Origin: Pectinophora gossypiella
Lineage: Eukaryota > Arthropoda > Insecta > Lepidoptera > Gelechiidae
Assembly (NCBI RefSeq): GCF_024362695.1
Contig: NC_065405.1
Coordinates: forward strand, 3,666,672 to 3,730,671
Reading direction: 5' to 3'
Length of the DNA stretch: 64,000 nucleotides
Each line of letters starts with the position of its first letter. Position 1 is the stretch's first letter. The notes beneath the pieces were generated by a model. It had not been told where the DNA came from. It did no database searches and worked only from the letters and a program-made list of their open reading frames with translations. Of this stretch, positions 13,576 to 27,164 are shown one piece after another. Position numbers and translations under genes: made by a program.

Positions 13576-13797
13576 ATACAAGGTGTTAGTGACATCGTAA
13601 CGAATACTCAGGGGGATGATTCAGACCATGATTCTGAGTTAATATCAAGTGTAATTTTTCGTGGCAAAATTCATAATTTTTTTTTAGATTTTTAAAATTA
13701 TTTTCAATTCTATACTTTTGCGATGGAAAATTCCACTTGATATTAATTCAGAATAATCAGCTAAATCAGTATTCGTTATGACGTCACTTACACCCCG
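13576..13797. mobile_element. foldback MITE family 1, copy 1
   Basis: Terminal inverted repeats read AGGTGTTAGTGACATCGTAA on the left. On the right they are diverged (TTACGAT appears as TTATGAC, then GTCACTTACACC). Internal arms around gattctgagttaatatcaag and its complement make the whole element a long hairpin. There is no coding capacity. The same element recurs at 13830-14061 and 51001-51222. This is the most diverged of the three. Confidence 0.8.
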
Positions 13798-13829
13798 CAC
13801 AAGTACATACGGTAGCCATACAAGTAGGT

Positions 13830-14061
13830 ATGGGTGTTAGTGACATCGTAACGAATACTGAAGGGGATGGTTCAGACTATGATTCTGAGTTGATATCAAG
13901 TGGAATTTTCAGTCCGAAAATTCAGGAAAATTTTAGTGTTTTTTTTAATTATTTTCAGTTCGATACTTTTGCGACGGAAAATTCCACTTGATATCAACTC
14001 AGAATCATGGCCTCAATCACCCCTCAAAGTTTTCGTTACGATGCCACTAACACCCTGTATA
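13830..14061. mobile_element. foldback MITE family 1, copy 2
   Basis: It lies only about 33 bases after copy 1. Two internal arms, 13881-13910 and 13977-14006, are perfect 30-base inverted complements (starting gattctgagttgatatcaag), so the transcript or single strand would form a strong stem. Outer ends are gggtgttagtgacatcgtaa and its imperfect complement, ending in caccctgtata. It is non-coding; an open frame inside it is incidental. Confidence 0.85.
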
Positions 14062-15763
14062 ATAAATGAGCATGGACGGCAGTCAAGATAGTCTGTAAAT
14101 AATATTTTACAAGAAGAACTATAGAAGAGACCAATGAATATACCTACAGCAAAAGGTTGAACGAAAAAGTAATATTAATTATACTGAAACACGTCTAGCC
14201 GAGATGAGAGGCTATTATCTCAAGGGCCAGTGAAGGGACGACGAGACATGAAGCGTTACTTTACATGCAAATTAACAGTAATGAGCTTCAAGCAAACTAC
14301 GAACTTAGTACTCATTATTTCAAGCAAGATTTTAAAGAAAATGAATATTAAAGTGTTGTTTTCGTGTGACTTGATGACCGACCTCGCCAACCTTGGTGTT
14401 CTTGCTTAGAGCAGAATAGACTAAACTTTATTCCCAAAAAGATAAAAAACATAGGGATACGTGTGTATCCCTAAGTATTTAAAGTCTAGTCAATCATCGC
14501 AGTAATTTTTGACCATTTCCTACACGGTATCGAACTCGATCTTGAAGCGAACGCTTAGACCTAACACGTTATATAAATGAAAAGTATGATTGACAATGTC
14601 TCATAAATGTAATAAAAGCAACACATTAAAACAAACGTGCCATCACTTGAAGAACTAGTTCAACTGCAAAAGATGATTATCTTTGCAAGAACGTTTACGT
14701 ACGGGAGGGGTGGTAAATTTCCTAAGTGATATACTGGATTAAATAAAGTGAAAATGGAACGGCTTTTATAACTTACTTAATTTCTTGCAATACTTAATAA
14801 CTGCATCACTTAATAATTACATCATTATATAATAATAAGTAATAAATAGTATAAAATGTCATACAATTTAATGTTATATTAATATTCATGAGCTAGATAC
14901 GGCAGATTCAAAGGCAGGCCCATTTTAGCCGCGATATTATAACTTATCTTAATCACTTTTCCTAAGACTACCTCACATAAACAACTACTTATTTTACTTG
15001 TAAAAACTCTTCGTAGTTTGTGGGTAATTTAAAACGTCTCCATCAACGCGTGACGTCGAATTAAAGCCGAAACTTCATAATGAAAAAATATCTACAAAAA
15101 CAAACCTGTTTGCTCTGTTCCGTTCCACTATACTTCAATTCACTCGCAAAAAACGCAGCAAAAAACAGCAAGATGAAATTGCGCATGTTCGGGAGTGCGT
15201 GATCGAAGAAATGGTTCATCACGACGCGAACGAAACTATCTTATCGGGCGACATTCATTGCTCCATTCGTTCTCAACTCCTTTAAAAACATAGTAAAAAC
15301 AGCGGTAATGTAAACGAAGTGAGGTATTCTGCGAAAGCGTGTCCATTAAATTAATTTTAAGCATTATATTACGTAGCGGTCAAGGCCTGCGGAACTGCGA
15401 ACTGCGTAGTTACAAAGAATCAAATAGCTAAAAAAGTTTTGCAGCAAATTCTTGTCTTTGTCATACTCTACAATAAGTGTATAAAGTAAACTGCTGCGTA
15501 CGTATGTAAGGAACGTGACTCTGAAAAATGCTAAAAGGAATTACTGACTTGCAATGTATTATATTTCGCATTCGAGCAATTTGACTGATCGTTTGACGTA
15601 ATAGTAGGAGTGTAAATCGCCTATTGTCTAAGCGCATTAACGAAAATTTATATAGAGTACCTACATAATATGTATAGTTCTATGACATCAATATCCGCTA
15701 TATAATGTGATTAGTATGGCTTTGTTGGCAATAAAACGACGCTTAACCGTGTAGTACAAGCTC
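14062..15763. other. unannotated AT-rich DNA
   Basis: Nothing was recognised on either strand apart from short open frames without motifs. A small inverted repeat (agggatacgtgtgtatccct) sits at about 14452-14471. Confidence 0.4.
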
Positions 15764-15821
15764 GTCCATGTTCGCCTTCAAGTATTGACATTTGGGTCAA
15801 TACTTGAAGGCGAACATGGAC
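15764..15821. repeat. perfect hairpin with 26-bp arms and a 6-base loop
   Basis: The arms at 15764-15789 and 15796-15821 are exact inverted complements (starting gtccatgttcgccttc), separated by atttgg. A perfect inverted repeat of this length is not expected by chance and looks recent. The loop is short for a standard microRNA precursor. No homologous copy was seen elsewhere in the window. Confidence 0.95.
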
Positions 15822-18150
15822 AAAAAATAGTCGTAGTGCTAACTGTAATTTCAGCCGATTAAATTATTGGTCTCGATTTGTTGGTGCGCAAACTGCTTCA
15901 AACTGGTTCCCCAGAGGTAGACTGCGGTCAAAATAAAAGGAATGATGTCATTATTTTTTGCCAGCACTCCGAAACGTTAATGTGAGATGAATTGCTTTTT
16001 GTTCGCGCTCGACAGATGGTTCTTACAATGGTTAGTTTGCATTAAAATATAGTTCCTTGTGTATATGTTGTATTTGTTCAGGTGTTTTCAATCATGACTT
16101 TGTTTAGATATATAACCTATTTCTAGAATGACGTTGGTAGTATGTACGTGACATTAATTAGTTTCTTTACCTTAGAAAAAATAAATACAAATAAATTCAG
16201 CATCATACGTAATTTTCCATAGACTTTTTTACGTCGTTTATTTAAAGAACTTAGTTAAACTGAACTATAAGTGACGAGATAGGTGCTTAGTTGTAATGTT
16301 CAATAGCTGTACGTTAAAATAATAGCTGTGTAAGTTATTTGCCGTTATATAAGACTGTACTTTTTGTCTGTATGTCGAAGTTAATATTTTCTTAACTAAA
16401 AAAAAAGTGAACGTATCTAGTATTTTCTTTCTACTCTTAGTAACGCCTACACATTTGCCAACAAATCGACTACAACCGTGAAAAGTACCATGAACGTGAA
16501 CAAAATGAAGTCAGCAGTAAGTTCTGGCATCAAGGTCCAAGAAGTAAAAAAAAAAACGTTGGAGTGGGCAAGACTAACGCCTGGCCGGAAGACATCCGTC
16601 ACTCAACGCGGCTATCACTGACGTTCGAGCTCATTCCCCGAATGGAATCATGCCACGTACTTACAGATTCTAGTGGCGAAGTATTGAGATAGATGACACT
16701 GAAAATGACGCTGATGAAGTATTGAAGAAAGACTACGACAAAAACTGTGACGAAGCACTAGAGTCATAATGAATGAAAAGTTAAAAACCGTGGAACAAGT
16801 ACAGAATATCAATCACATCGAATGATGGCCATCGATGAGAATAAAGCTTAGCCATAAAAATGGACGGTCATAAAACAACCTGTGTGAGTTGGCTGTTATT
16901 TAAGAACCCATAAAACTGAAACTAACAAAACAAACAATATAGACCACCGCAATGATTCCTTAACTTGCACTCACGCGGTGTCCCGTGCCTACTAAAAATA
17001 AAATTGTGTTGTGTTCCAACTTCCAACATTTCGGGTTTTTCATTTCCTTGCGTGTCGTTCCTGGTTAATTTATAGTCGTGGGTAATGTTTAAATTACGCC
17101 AACGCTTATTTTTTTAATTCAACTACATCCAACGCGGATGCGATGAAAAAAATCATTGGCGATAATTGTCTAACGCCAGTGGCATTTAGCAATAATTTGT
17201 GTATCTGTCTGTAGCCTGAGATTGCAAACATTCCAGCCCACGGCATGTTTATGATCTGTAAACTAAGTAAAAGTATTCCTGCGTCCACATAAATGTCATC
17301 AAAGGTGTTAATTTGTGATTTAATTGTCAATTAGTCAGCCTTTATGTCTAATAAATCCACAAAAATACATTAAAATATTCTGCTGACTATTATTTTCAAA
17401 ATTAAGCACATTGGTAAGATTCGCCACTCCATTAGTTCTGCAATTTGCATTATTGACTGATCGTCCTGTCACAATGTGACAGGAGATATGTGCCGCCGCT
17501 GGTCAAGCAGCAAAATTATCTTAAACTTATATAACTCTCATCATGTTGTTTTCCTTATAAGTGACGTGTGTAGTTATAATCAAAGCTAACAAACTTGATC
17601 TGGTGATACGAAACTGGTTCTAACTAAATCGCTTGTTACCAAAGCGTAAGGTCTAATCGAAAATCAATTTGTTTTTACTACGAATCGGATAAGATCAAGA
17701 GTCACGTACATGCTTCGATTTGTCATTCCGAACTGGCAAATCTTCTGTGGCGGAGTTCGTTTGTCCGTCACTCCATCCAAGCTTGGCAAGATGCTATCTC
17801 CAATGAGATGCTAATGTATTGCTTGGCACGCTCATCTGTCAGAGAGCGGCCTATCAGATTTCAGTATTATTAGGTGCAAACAAGACAAACAAACGACAAT
17901 TGTTCCCGCGTTTTCCGGCCGTTCGTATTGTTAATGACCTTGAAAATTTGGCAGGTGCAACTAAGGAAAACGTAACCACCACAACACACGAGCGTTAAAC
18001 AACATAAAACTTGCTTTCTGGGACCATAATAGCGGCCAAATATGGTGGCAGAAAATATGATATGATTGTTCGTGGAAATGAGAACTTAAATAGACGGTTT
18101 AATTTACGATGTAGTAGCGTGTAGTGAACGCTACTCGCGTGGTAGCTCAC
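15822..18150. other. unannotated DNA
   Basis: Mostly featureless. At about 16610-16770 there is a discontinuous acidic reading (IPRMESCHVLTDSSGEV, then after a one-base shift DDTENDADEVLKKDYDKN, ending at a stop), possibly an old pseudogene fragment. A 19-base palindrome, cctgtcacaatgtgacagg, lies at 17464-17482. Confidence 0.35.
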
Positions 18151-18205
18151 CTGATCCAATATGGCCGCTAAACAGAGGCGTGCGTGTACTACGATGAATA
18201 CTCAT
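18151..18205 (-). CDS. possible short first coding exon
   Basis: On the minus strand an ATG at 18205-18203 opens 18 codons (MSIHRSTRTPLFSGHIGS) plus one base. It ends at a strong donor, GGATCAG|GTGAGC, with the intron starting at 18150. About 200 bases upstream on the same strand are CpG-enriched, as for a promoter and 5'UTR. The product is unrecognised. The donor is the main evidence; the exon may be purely untranslated or may not exist. Confidence 0.25.
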
Positions 18206-19536
18206 TTCCACTCCCAACCCGGGGTCGAGAAGGAAAAATGTGTCCAGCGCCCGTGACCTAGGGTTTTGTTTGCGACGCGATGGCCGTCCGAAAGCACCAG
18301 ACGGCTTGTCGCCGCCAGTTTTAAAAAGAGACGGATAGATCGATAAAAACACGCGAGCAAACGAGAGCGGCAACAGACCATGGCGCGGATATAAAAACTC
18401 AGCGGCGGTGACGTAACGCTCGAGAACATAAAACGCAATTTAATGATGACCAATGACCAGGGTGTGTATTGTTGTCTGTTGATATCAACACTTTGTTTTG
18501 GTAGAGTAGCAACACGAAGTTTACTATTATGCTCGATATGGTGATTCACTTCGTGTATTGTAGGTACCTATTGTAATTCTTCGATTTTTTATTTACTACA
18601 CCTTAATTTAAATGTAAATACTCGTATGAATACAGACATAATGTGATTGATCGTGAAATGTTTGTTATTGCTGGCATTGTTTACGATTTTGTTGATAACA
18701 GTAACAACGGAGCAACGGTTATCAATGTTATCGTGGAATTGACCGTGGGCGATATAAACAAGGCGAGCTTAATTGGCTTGATACGTGCAATAAATTCGAA
18801 AAATAAATAATTACGCAAGTCAATAATATGATAATTTAATATTATTTTAATTGATAAAGTGGGTTTCGTCAACATTGTCGACAAACATCACGTAGCGGAG
18901 GAATGACTGCCATTTGTTCCATTTTTGTTGCCAGGCATTTAGGATATGTTAACGGAAGCTAAAACTGACGGACAGGCGGTGGTTTAAAAATCAAGACTTC
19001 ATAGTCGCGCTGTGACCAATAAATAAAGTTATGCAGGTGGCGAGAGGTTATCCTTGACCAAAATATTCTAAGACTAATTAGTACCTAGCCAGTAAAGGCA
19101 ATAAAATATCTTAGAACGCATAACGTCTAAAGAATATTTTATATTACCGCAAATAAATAATAGAATAGTGTTATTACCTTGGGTATACGGTTATATAGTT
19201 ATGTTAATAAAATAATTTCATAAGATTCTCATGATCCACCAAGTGTATGGCAAGGAAATTAAATACATTTCATATAATTTATTATAATTAACGTTTTCTA
19301 ATATTTAATTGGAACGGTTACAAAGTTACCTATATCAAATATAATAAAACATACAATGTCAAGATTAAAAGATTGTCAAAAGAAATTAATAACATCCATA
19401 ACAAGATAATGAAACAAAATATACAATAAGTAGTCAATGTTAACTGTAATCAAACTATTTAGTATCGATCGCCATCGACTCGCAAAGAAGAAGATAGTAG
19501 TTAATTAATTAAACATTACAGTGTTTACAGTCAAAA
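18206..19536. other. unannotated DNA
   Basis: The first 220 bases are CpG-enriched and may be the upstream part of the candidate exon just below. The remainder is AT-rich with nothing recognised. Confidence 0.35.
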
Positions 19537-19767
19537 GATTTACAGCGTTACTACAAAACACAAACTAAAAATAAACTAGGTTTGAAATAGTATTTCGCGC
19601 CACGAAAGAAGTCGGCGGATTTTAATGAAACTAACTTGACAAGTCATAATAATTCTATGCAGAGTCTGCGACAGTAGCGCCGCGGCCTTCGGGACTTCTT
19701 TCGTATACGGATTATATTTTAAACATAGTTTATCTTTTAGTCTTTGTTTTGTAGTAACACTGTTAAG
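19537..19767. mobile_element. foldback MITE family 2, copy 1
   Basis: Long imperfect terminal inverted repeats extend about 80 bases inward. The left end runs from tacagcgttactacaaaac through ggtttgaaat to cgcgccacgaaag. The right end, reverse-complemented, gives aacagtgttactacaaaac through gtttaaaat to acgaaagaagtc. The centre (caagtcataataattctatg) matches the centre of the second copy near 62424-62587. It is non-coding. Confidence 0.75.
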
Positions 19768-21176
19768 ATTTAAGTTGATGATAGTTTACATCAAAGCATC
19801 TATAGAATTTTAGAAATTAGCACACGCCTTCTAGATGTCACCCGCTCTATTACTGTAAATAATCTTGATAGTGATTTGCTGAAGTGTTGAATTGAATTAT
19901 CTACAAATGTATGATAACACTTTAAACCGGTTCAACCAAACAACGACGATGAAGCTATCAGAACTACCACTGTGAATCACAAGTTTTCAGACAATTCAGA
20001 AGTGGATGAGAATACATGTACCCATTGTCGTTGACATAAGTTGGTATTATCACATAATCTATCTCTGACTTACAATAGCTACATCGCGTGTGCAGTGAAA
20101 TCGTTTAAGTGCATGTTCAATGCAAGTGACTTCGTCTGCTGTAGACTAGCTGGCGACAAGCGAATACTAAACGGGCCGTGTCATAAGATATTTATCTAGG
20201 AAAGAGGTTCTAAAACTGTATGGAATGGGTAATATTGTACGAACTACATATCGTGGCCAGTGAAAACCACATAAGCGTCTTTTTGAAAACCAAATCATTT
20301 AGATGAGATTTTCGTCCAAAGACAAATTACATAAGTATGATGAACTACAGTGACAGGTTAACTACCAACCTACCGCTTACAAATTAGTTTACTCAATCAT
20401 ATTAGTGGATGTGAATCGTTGGTCAGCTTTTAGATATGACACGTTCGGGTTGAATGCAACATTCTGAGTTTTCTTTTGTATGATACGGAGTAATGTTCTA
20501 AAAGAAGCGGTTAGGTCAAGGTGTATAAATGGTCAGGTTTACGGAGAAGTCAATAACAATAGAATAGATGCATATTTTCCTGTTTTTCACGTGCGTGACA
20601 CATACATAATGAGGCTGAATCATTAATTTGTGTTGTAAACTAGTTACCGCAACCTTATTTGAACTTCTTCTTTTCAGAAAAATATTTACAGGACCGGTTA
20701 CAAGCATTTAACAATATTATTTCAACGATCATGAAGGCACCGTTTGAGAAACTCTGATCGGAACACCTGCTATTAAGACTAGAAAGTAACAGAAAAGCAG
20801 CGGATATAGATAATCAACAGCTCATAAGGAAGAGTTGTAATGAATTGCACTTTATTGACATTATCCTCGGTTACAGGAAATAAAGTGGCCTGAGATGACA
20901 ACATCATTACAAGAGCTGTTGGCGGTATGACTCAGTATTGTGATGCAATGCCTATCGACTGACTGGACAGGACATGTTTGGCTAGAAACTGTAGATTTAG
21001 GAAACCAGTTAGTAATTGTTCATGACATCACGATCATGTCATCATTGACGTTATAGCCAATCCTCAAGTTAATGTCTCTGTGGTAGCCTGACGTAATGAT
21101 TCCATTTATACCCTAAGTGTGATCGTTAGAGCTAAGATATGAAGTTGATCTCTCATGTAGGTTTTGAGTTCAATGA
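19768..21176. other. unannotated AT-rich DNA
   Basis: No gene, repeat family or strong inverted repeat was recognised. Confidence 0.4.
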
Positions 21177-21232
21177 ACGACCTCATCTACCCTGGTGTCG
21201 GGGTTATTTTTGAGCCGCCAAAGAAAACTGTA
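21177..21232 (-). mobile_element. SINE-B 3' body fragment, diverged
   Basis: The reverse complement reads tttggcggctcaaaaataac followed by cccgacaccagggtagatga. This matches the diagnostic tail of the intact SINE at 59983-60310 with several substitutions. It is an old fragment without head or end. Confidence 0.7.
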
Positions 21233-24000
21233 AATGACAAGTATTAAACTTGTCTGTAATTGACCTCATTAACTGCTATCATTTTGTTCTATTGCAAGTA
21301 ACCGTATCAACAGATCATGGTTGCTACTTTCACGATACCTAGTTTTAGGTTAAATATTAGCTAATCCCAGTCATAAACATCCATTTTCAATCATTTGTTT
21401 CATTATTTACCTTTCCAGAAAATATATTATTAAATAATGTTAATTACATTAAATAAACCACTCTAAAATAAAATCCTTGATTTCCAATGTAGGAGCATCA
21501 GGAAACACGTACTGAAATTCAATGTTCTATTTTAGTTCTATCCTACCTAACCCCATCACTTGATACTGCCATATCTGCCTCGTGTAGCAACTATACCTAT
21601 TGACCTTGGCCATGAAATTACTTTCAATGTTACATTATTATGGTTGTAGGCACCACAAAAAGCATGATCCCTGGTGAATTTCGCACTACGAAAATAGCCA
21701 ATGCGCACCGTTATGACATCATGTCGTGACATCACCTGCCATGGCGTGAGACATTCACTTTAACCGCATTTGTTTGCGGAAAATAAACTCCACGTATGAA
21801 AATAATTATGACAATAAACCGCGAAACACATGCCATGTCATAAGCCTTGATTAAAAAGCTTGACCATATTTTGCGGTTTATAATTGTGTTGAAATTCATC
21901 AGTAGTACAACATCGAACTAAATAATAACCGACTAAATAGAACAGTTCTTGTGGTATAAGAACCACAGCTACTAGTAATTAAAGCTAGTAACATGTCTAC
22001 ACAAATAGCCTTACGTTCCAATTCTAAGCAAAACAATAACATTCGAGAAATACGCAACTACTACAAAAATGCAGTTGCTTTTATTATATTTTAACCATAT
22101 GTAAGTAGAGGTTTTGTCCAGTTCTGCGAATTCAATTCTAGCAATTAGGTAAGAAAACCAAGTAAATGCGTCGAAGCCATAGGCATAGAGTAAGCTTAAC
22201 CTTTTAAGTAGGTTAAATGCGTTTTAAAATGCCTAATCGGATCTGCAATTGCTACTTCGATCCAGCCATTATAAGGAAATACATATATTCAAAAACAAGT
22301 GATATCTGCAGTCTAAGGACGTACATCTGGATGTTTAGCTAGTTCCTACCAACGTTAATTTCGCAGGCGTGTCAAAATGGTACCTACATGTTTTATTTTG
22401 GGAACGGCACAAAACAGGTTTTTGAGAACGCTTACGTAAGTTATGCGCTGCGTTTGTGTCACTGACAATAACAACAACGATTTTATTTGTACATGAATTT
22501 ATCAAACAAAAAACAGGATCATAAATGCGTGTAATACTTCGCTAAGAATCCGGGTCGCTGGCCGACTTACAGGGGGTTACAACATTCAGAGACTTATCTC
22601 AGGAGCGCATAAATCTCTAGCTGACGACATGAGTTACGCAATGCGGTAGCGACACTTAGTTAGACTTTTAGGTAGCCTGTCCACTCACGACACTATGATT
22701 CACCCTATCACATGTGCTAAAATCAACTTACACGAAGATTTACACAATTTCAGCATTTCAGAGAACGCAGTGAATAACGAGCATGTACACAAAAGTTATC
22801 AGTTTTACAGCAAACAAGCGTCAGCTACCGAAGAAGATAAATGACAAAACTAACGGAGATGATGCCAAAAGGTACAATGATATAATAGGTCGTGATCTGA
22901 CAGTGGAAGGGCGTAGTCGGTAATACGAGTGTATCATTACACAACGACTACAAGTAAATGGAGTCAAAAGTTTAGAGGTTAATCAAAATACTAATTATTA
23001 AAAGCAGTCGACAGTGAAATATGTTTAGAAAACAAACATCCTTGAAAGTCGGTCGATAAATCCAACAAAACAAATTGCAAAATGGATACTTGGACGGCTA
23101 TCGATTTTGTAATAAATAATTCATTGCAAAGAGCTAACTACTGTACTCGAACAATAGATGTGAGCAGTAGCAGACTTACGTAATGTATTTGGACAATTAG
23201 GGGCGATAGAGTAAACGGGTAATTGAGATGTGGGTTATCGGTAAATGGCACATTCGAGATAGCAGACTCCAGGCAAACACACCAACGAGGTGCTGATAAT
23301 ATTATGATGCAGACTCAAATATTGATCATGTACGAACTAACCACGTGCTGAAGATTGATAATATAATTTAGATAACGTCGATTTATTTTACACAAAACAT
23401 AAATTAACGCTGAGTGAGAAGTAGACACCTATGTGTTTAGAGTGGAGAAGCTAAATCGAGATTGACGTCAATAGGACACGTGTTGAACGACCTAAGACCT
23501 GTACACAGCAGCAGCGCATCCGGCAAGCGCTTTAGGCGTTGATAATATTCCCACTTGACATTAAATCTTGATAAGAATGAACAGTAATGCCGTTCTAGTC
23601 GACCTTTAGCAGCAATCTCATAGAAAGGTGGACATAAATGTCGGATAGTAATACGGTGACATTAGATAGCTTTCACGGTTGTGTCTATTTCCTTTCTCTT
23701 GAACAATCCGTTTCAAAATGATGTTGCGGAAATATTTGTACGCAATGTCAATAGTTGAATAATATAGAAAGTTAATTATACTTATTTGATCATATCTCTT
23801 TGCATATTTTCAACTTGTGAGCGCTTAATAACACCATTAGCACTATCAGCGGTAAGCGTGCCAATGTAAACAACGTAGATAAACTCTGATAAACTGGTTC
23901 CACAAAGATGGCTGCCAGCGAGGGTTTATTCAATGCGACGTGTGGCGGAGTAGCCTCTTAAACAAGCGATTAACTCTAATATAATGTACATACATATTAT
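21233..24000. other. unannotated AT-rich DNA
   Basis: Nothing recognised beyond short open frames without motifs. A TGACGTCA (CRE-like) palindrome occurs near 23463. Confidence 0.4.
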
Positions 24001-24034
24001 ATAGTCCTATATACGTCCCACTGCTGGGCAACTC
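24001..24034 (-). repeat. LINE-tail fragment (ATACGTCCCACTGCTGGGC)
   Basis: The string tatatacgtcccactgctgg followed by gcaa is shared with the longer copy at 54868-54948. Only about 30 bases remain. Confidence 0.6.
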
Positions 24035-27000
24035 TAAACATTATGAAAAGTCGTGACCGAAAATGACCCTCTAACTTTTCTTTAAGCGAGCATACAAAAG
24101 ACAACATCCACAAACGATGCTAAATTTTTTCCACATTGTTCTGAACATAATCACATCTTTTGTGAGAAAGATAAATTGACTTGTCATCCATACCCGACCA
24201 CTTCTAAGAGAATTAAGCAATACAGTGCCAAGATCAATGTACTGATTTTTTCAGAGTGCTCTCGTAATAAGACGACGAACCAAGCGTATGTGAATTGAAA
24301 CATAAAAGACATAGAATGACATTAGTGTCAAAGGCGACATTCAAAGCACGATTGTTGAGACAATAAATGATTCATAACAATTAACACATAATCGAGTTAT
24401 CGTATCGAGAGATCGCCGGTTTCGATGATGATAGCTGCAATGAAGTAACTGTCGCTGATAACATCACAATCGACTATTGTCATTGTGTCGCTTCGCTAAC
24501 TTATCGCATGGGTGAACTTAGATACTAGGTACTCGTCTTTATTCTGCACTGTAACTGTACAAAGTTTAGCTATAGAAGCGTTTGAAAAAAAAATACGCAT
24601 AAAGACACCAACGTATTTGATATAACCATATACAATTCTGAAAAATATAAATATAGTTAGTTTTAGGAACTATATTTACGCCGGCGCTAGCAATTATTTA
24701 CAGTTTGCTTCAAATTTTTGAAATATGACAACAGTAAAAGTGTTTGTCGGCTAAATAATGTTCAAGGGATAAATGGCTCTAATAACGCTCGAGCCGATAT
24801 AAAAAAAATATTATGTGCCAAAACATAAAATACTATGGCTTCAGGTGACCGTTGGCACTGTGCCCGAACATGGCGTAAACAATCTATTTCAGGTCTTGAA
24901 AGTCAAGTCGATCGCCGTGTTCGTCTTCCATTGGGCTACTTCCTACCTGAACAGTTTTGTCATATTCAATTCTCAACTGCTGAATTGTAAATTATTTCGC
25001 TCACGTCTTTGTCTATGAAAACAATGTTCGACACGAAACCTTTCATGTTTCAGCAGCTCTTTGATGAGTATAGACTAAGCGACAATTGAATCATTACAAG
25101 CATGTAAATCAGTTTCGCATGTGATGCTGATGACTAACTTGGCTGTCGCTAAGTGGTACTCTTTAACTAAACGATCACTGTATTTTTAGCGAATACACGA
25201 GTAGTTATCGTCAAGTTTGAAGCAAATATTAGTTTTGGCTTATGACTAATTCGTTGGACATTAAGTAACCACGGTCGGGGTGGACGACCGAATATGTTTG
25301 TCCAAGACGGGCAGGTTCATTTATTTAAAGCATTGCCAAGACTGTAACGCGAGTGAAATTGACGAGGAAGACACAATTGGTATTGACGTCGGTTGCCCAT
25401 AACATTCTTAGATGTGGCACATTGGCCTCAATGAACTCTCACGAGGAAGTGTGCTGAGAGAGACGTGAAGGCTTGATTGATTGTCAGACGTACCTTCTCC
25501 TTGGGACATACGTGTATGTGACACGTTTGGAAGCCATTGCCTTACCTGGAACAGAAATAAACGAATGAATTAGCAACGGAATTGCACGTACAGAGCGATG
25601 GAAAGTGAGTAACAGCGTACGCACAGATAACCCAATACCGAACGCGTGTAAAATTTTCCGAGACAAACATAATGCAGTAACAAGGTCAAGATTAATTAAA
25701 CAGCTGTGTAGTTATATCATTGGACAGAAACTCGTGGTAATTCATCAAGACAAACGGTGCTGATTCATGGAGTAGGTAAACTTCCTTTGAAAATATCGGC
25801 GCGTTGCCAGCTTGCAAGGCAATCGAATGCTTGTTTGTTTGATTTAGAATATAGGTAATCAGTCTCGACATTTGTTTTTCTCTTTGGACTTTGACGAGCT
25901 TGTAAACTGTCTGGAAACGTTTGAAATACTAAACGTTTTCTTCTCAGATTTTATAACTAGAAATACTTATTTCGCGAATACACTAAATTGCCTATTGAAT
26001 TTAAATTGCCTAGAATAAGAAAGCCTTATTTACATACAAATTACTAAAGTTGTTAAAAGAGCTTATCATTCTGCTCTATGTTGTTGTTCGTAAAATGGAG
26101 AGCTTTACAGTTTGTGAGAATACCTAATTTGATTGAGATTACTTTTCAATGATTTTATTGTAACCAATGTTTGTCCTTTTATGATCAATATAATTATAAT
26201 ATGTAATTTTAATATAACACCTGTTATAATCACAATTTTGCAATAGTGAATTGTCTAAGTTGCACAATACAGTGGAAAATAGTATTATTCACAATTAGTA
26301 GTGGTGTTTTGTTTTCTGCTTTTGCAGCGTGGCAACGTGGTCTTTGTACACTATATTATACAACAACAGCGCATGCGCGATTAGAAACGCATAGATCACG
26401 TTTTGCACCATGCGCCCGAGCCGCCGCAGTCGTTATCTTTCCTATGACTATTGCTGCAATTCGCTGCGAGAATAGTTTTGTTGTAATTCTGCGGTAGACT
26501 TTAGAGATCATTTGGTCCAGAGTTCACACTAACTTATTGTAAGCAAAAAGATTTTATATCTACAAGTTTTCCTATATTTACATTATCACTAAACACATGG
26601 TACTTGTTATTCCATACTGTTTGTTTACTGTGCAGAAGCGTGGAGTATTTGCTTGCTACCATCTCGGTTTGTAACAAAATGTTGACTTACATCTTTGCAA
26701 ACATGACTCCTACACATGATTTTATTGGTGTACCTAAGACTACATCATGTTAATGTTTTATGTCTTATTCGTCACTGTTTGGTAAGTAATCTTTATTATA
26801 CATTACAAAATAACAATATATGAGTGTATTAGAGACCTTGAGCTTTTAGCTTTACATTTTTCAGTGTAATAAGTACCTATCAACAAGTTTTAATAGGATA
26901 TTTTTACCCGACTATAGCAAAGTCAAAAGGAAGGGTTATGATTTTAAATATTCCGAATTTTAAATTAAACCACTTTTAAATTAAAACAATTAAAACACAT

Positions 27001-27164
27001 TTACATTTTAATTTGGCAATACGGTTCATGTCATGTCTAATACATTGGTTTATTATAACTCGATGAAACGCCGGTACTTAGTTCATCAAGCGACGATATT
27101 CAAATTGGGATTATAGTCGTGAGATGTTTTTTTATTTTTATTTGAATAAGCTTAGACATCAGAC
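24035..27164. other. unannotated DNA with one complex block
   Basis: No confirmed gene. The block 24815-25085 has unusually readable frames on both strands (see findings). Around 26330-26480 a GC-richer patch contains an acceptor-like string (gttttctgcttttgcag) and an AGCGCATGCGCGA palindrome that resembles an NRF1/Ewg binding site at 26368-26380, but no coding exon is convincing. Confidence 0.35.

Noticed and set aside
13900..14091. 63-codon open frame
   Set aside because: It lies inside the hairpin of MITE copy 2 and is non-coding.
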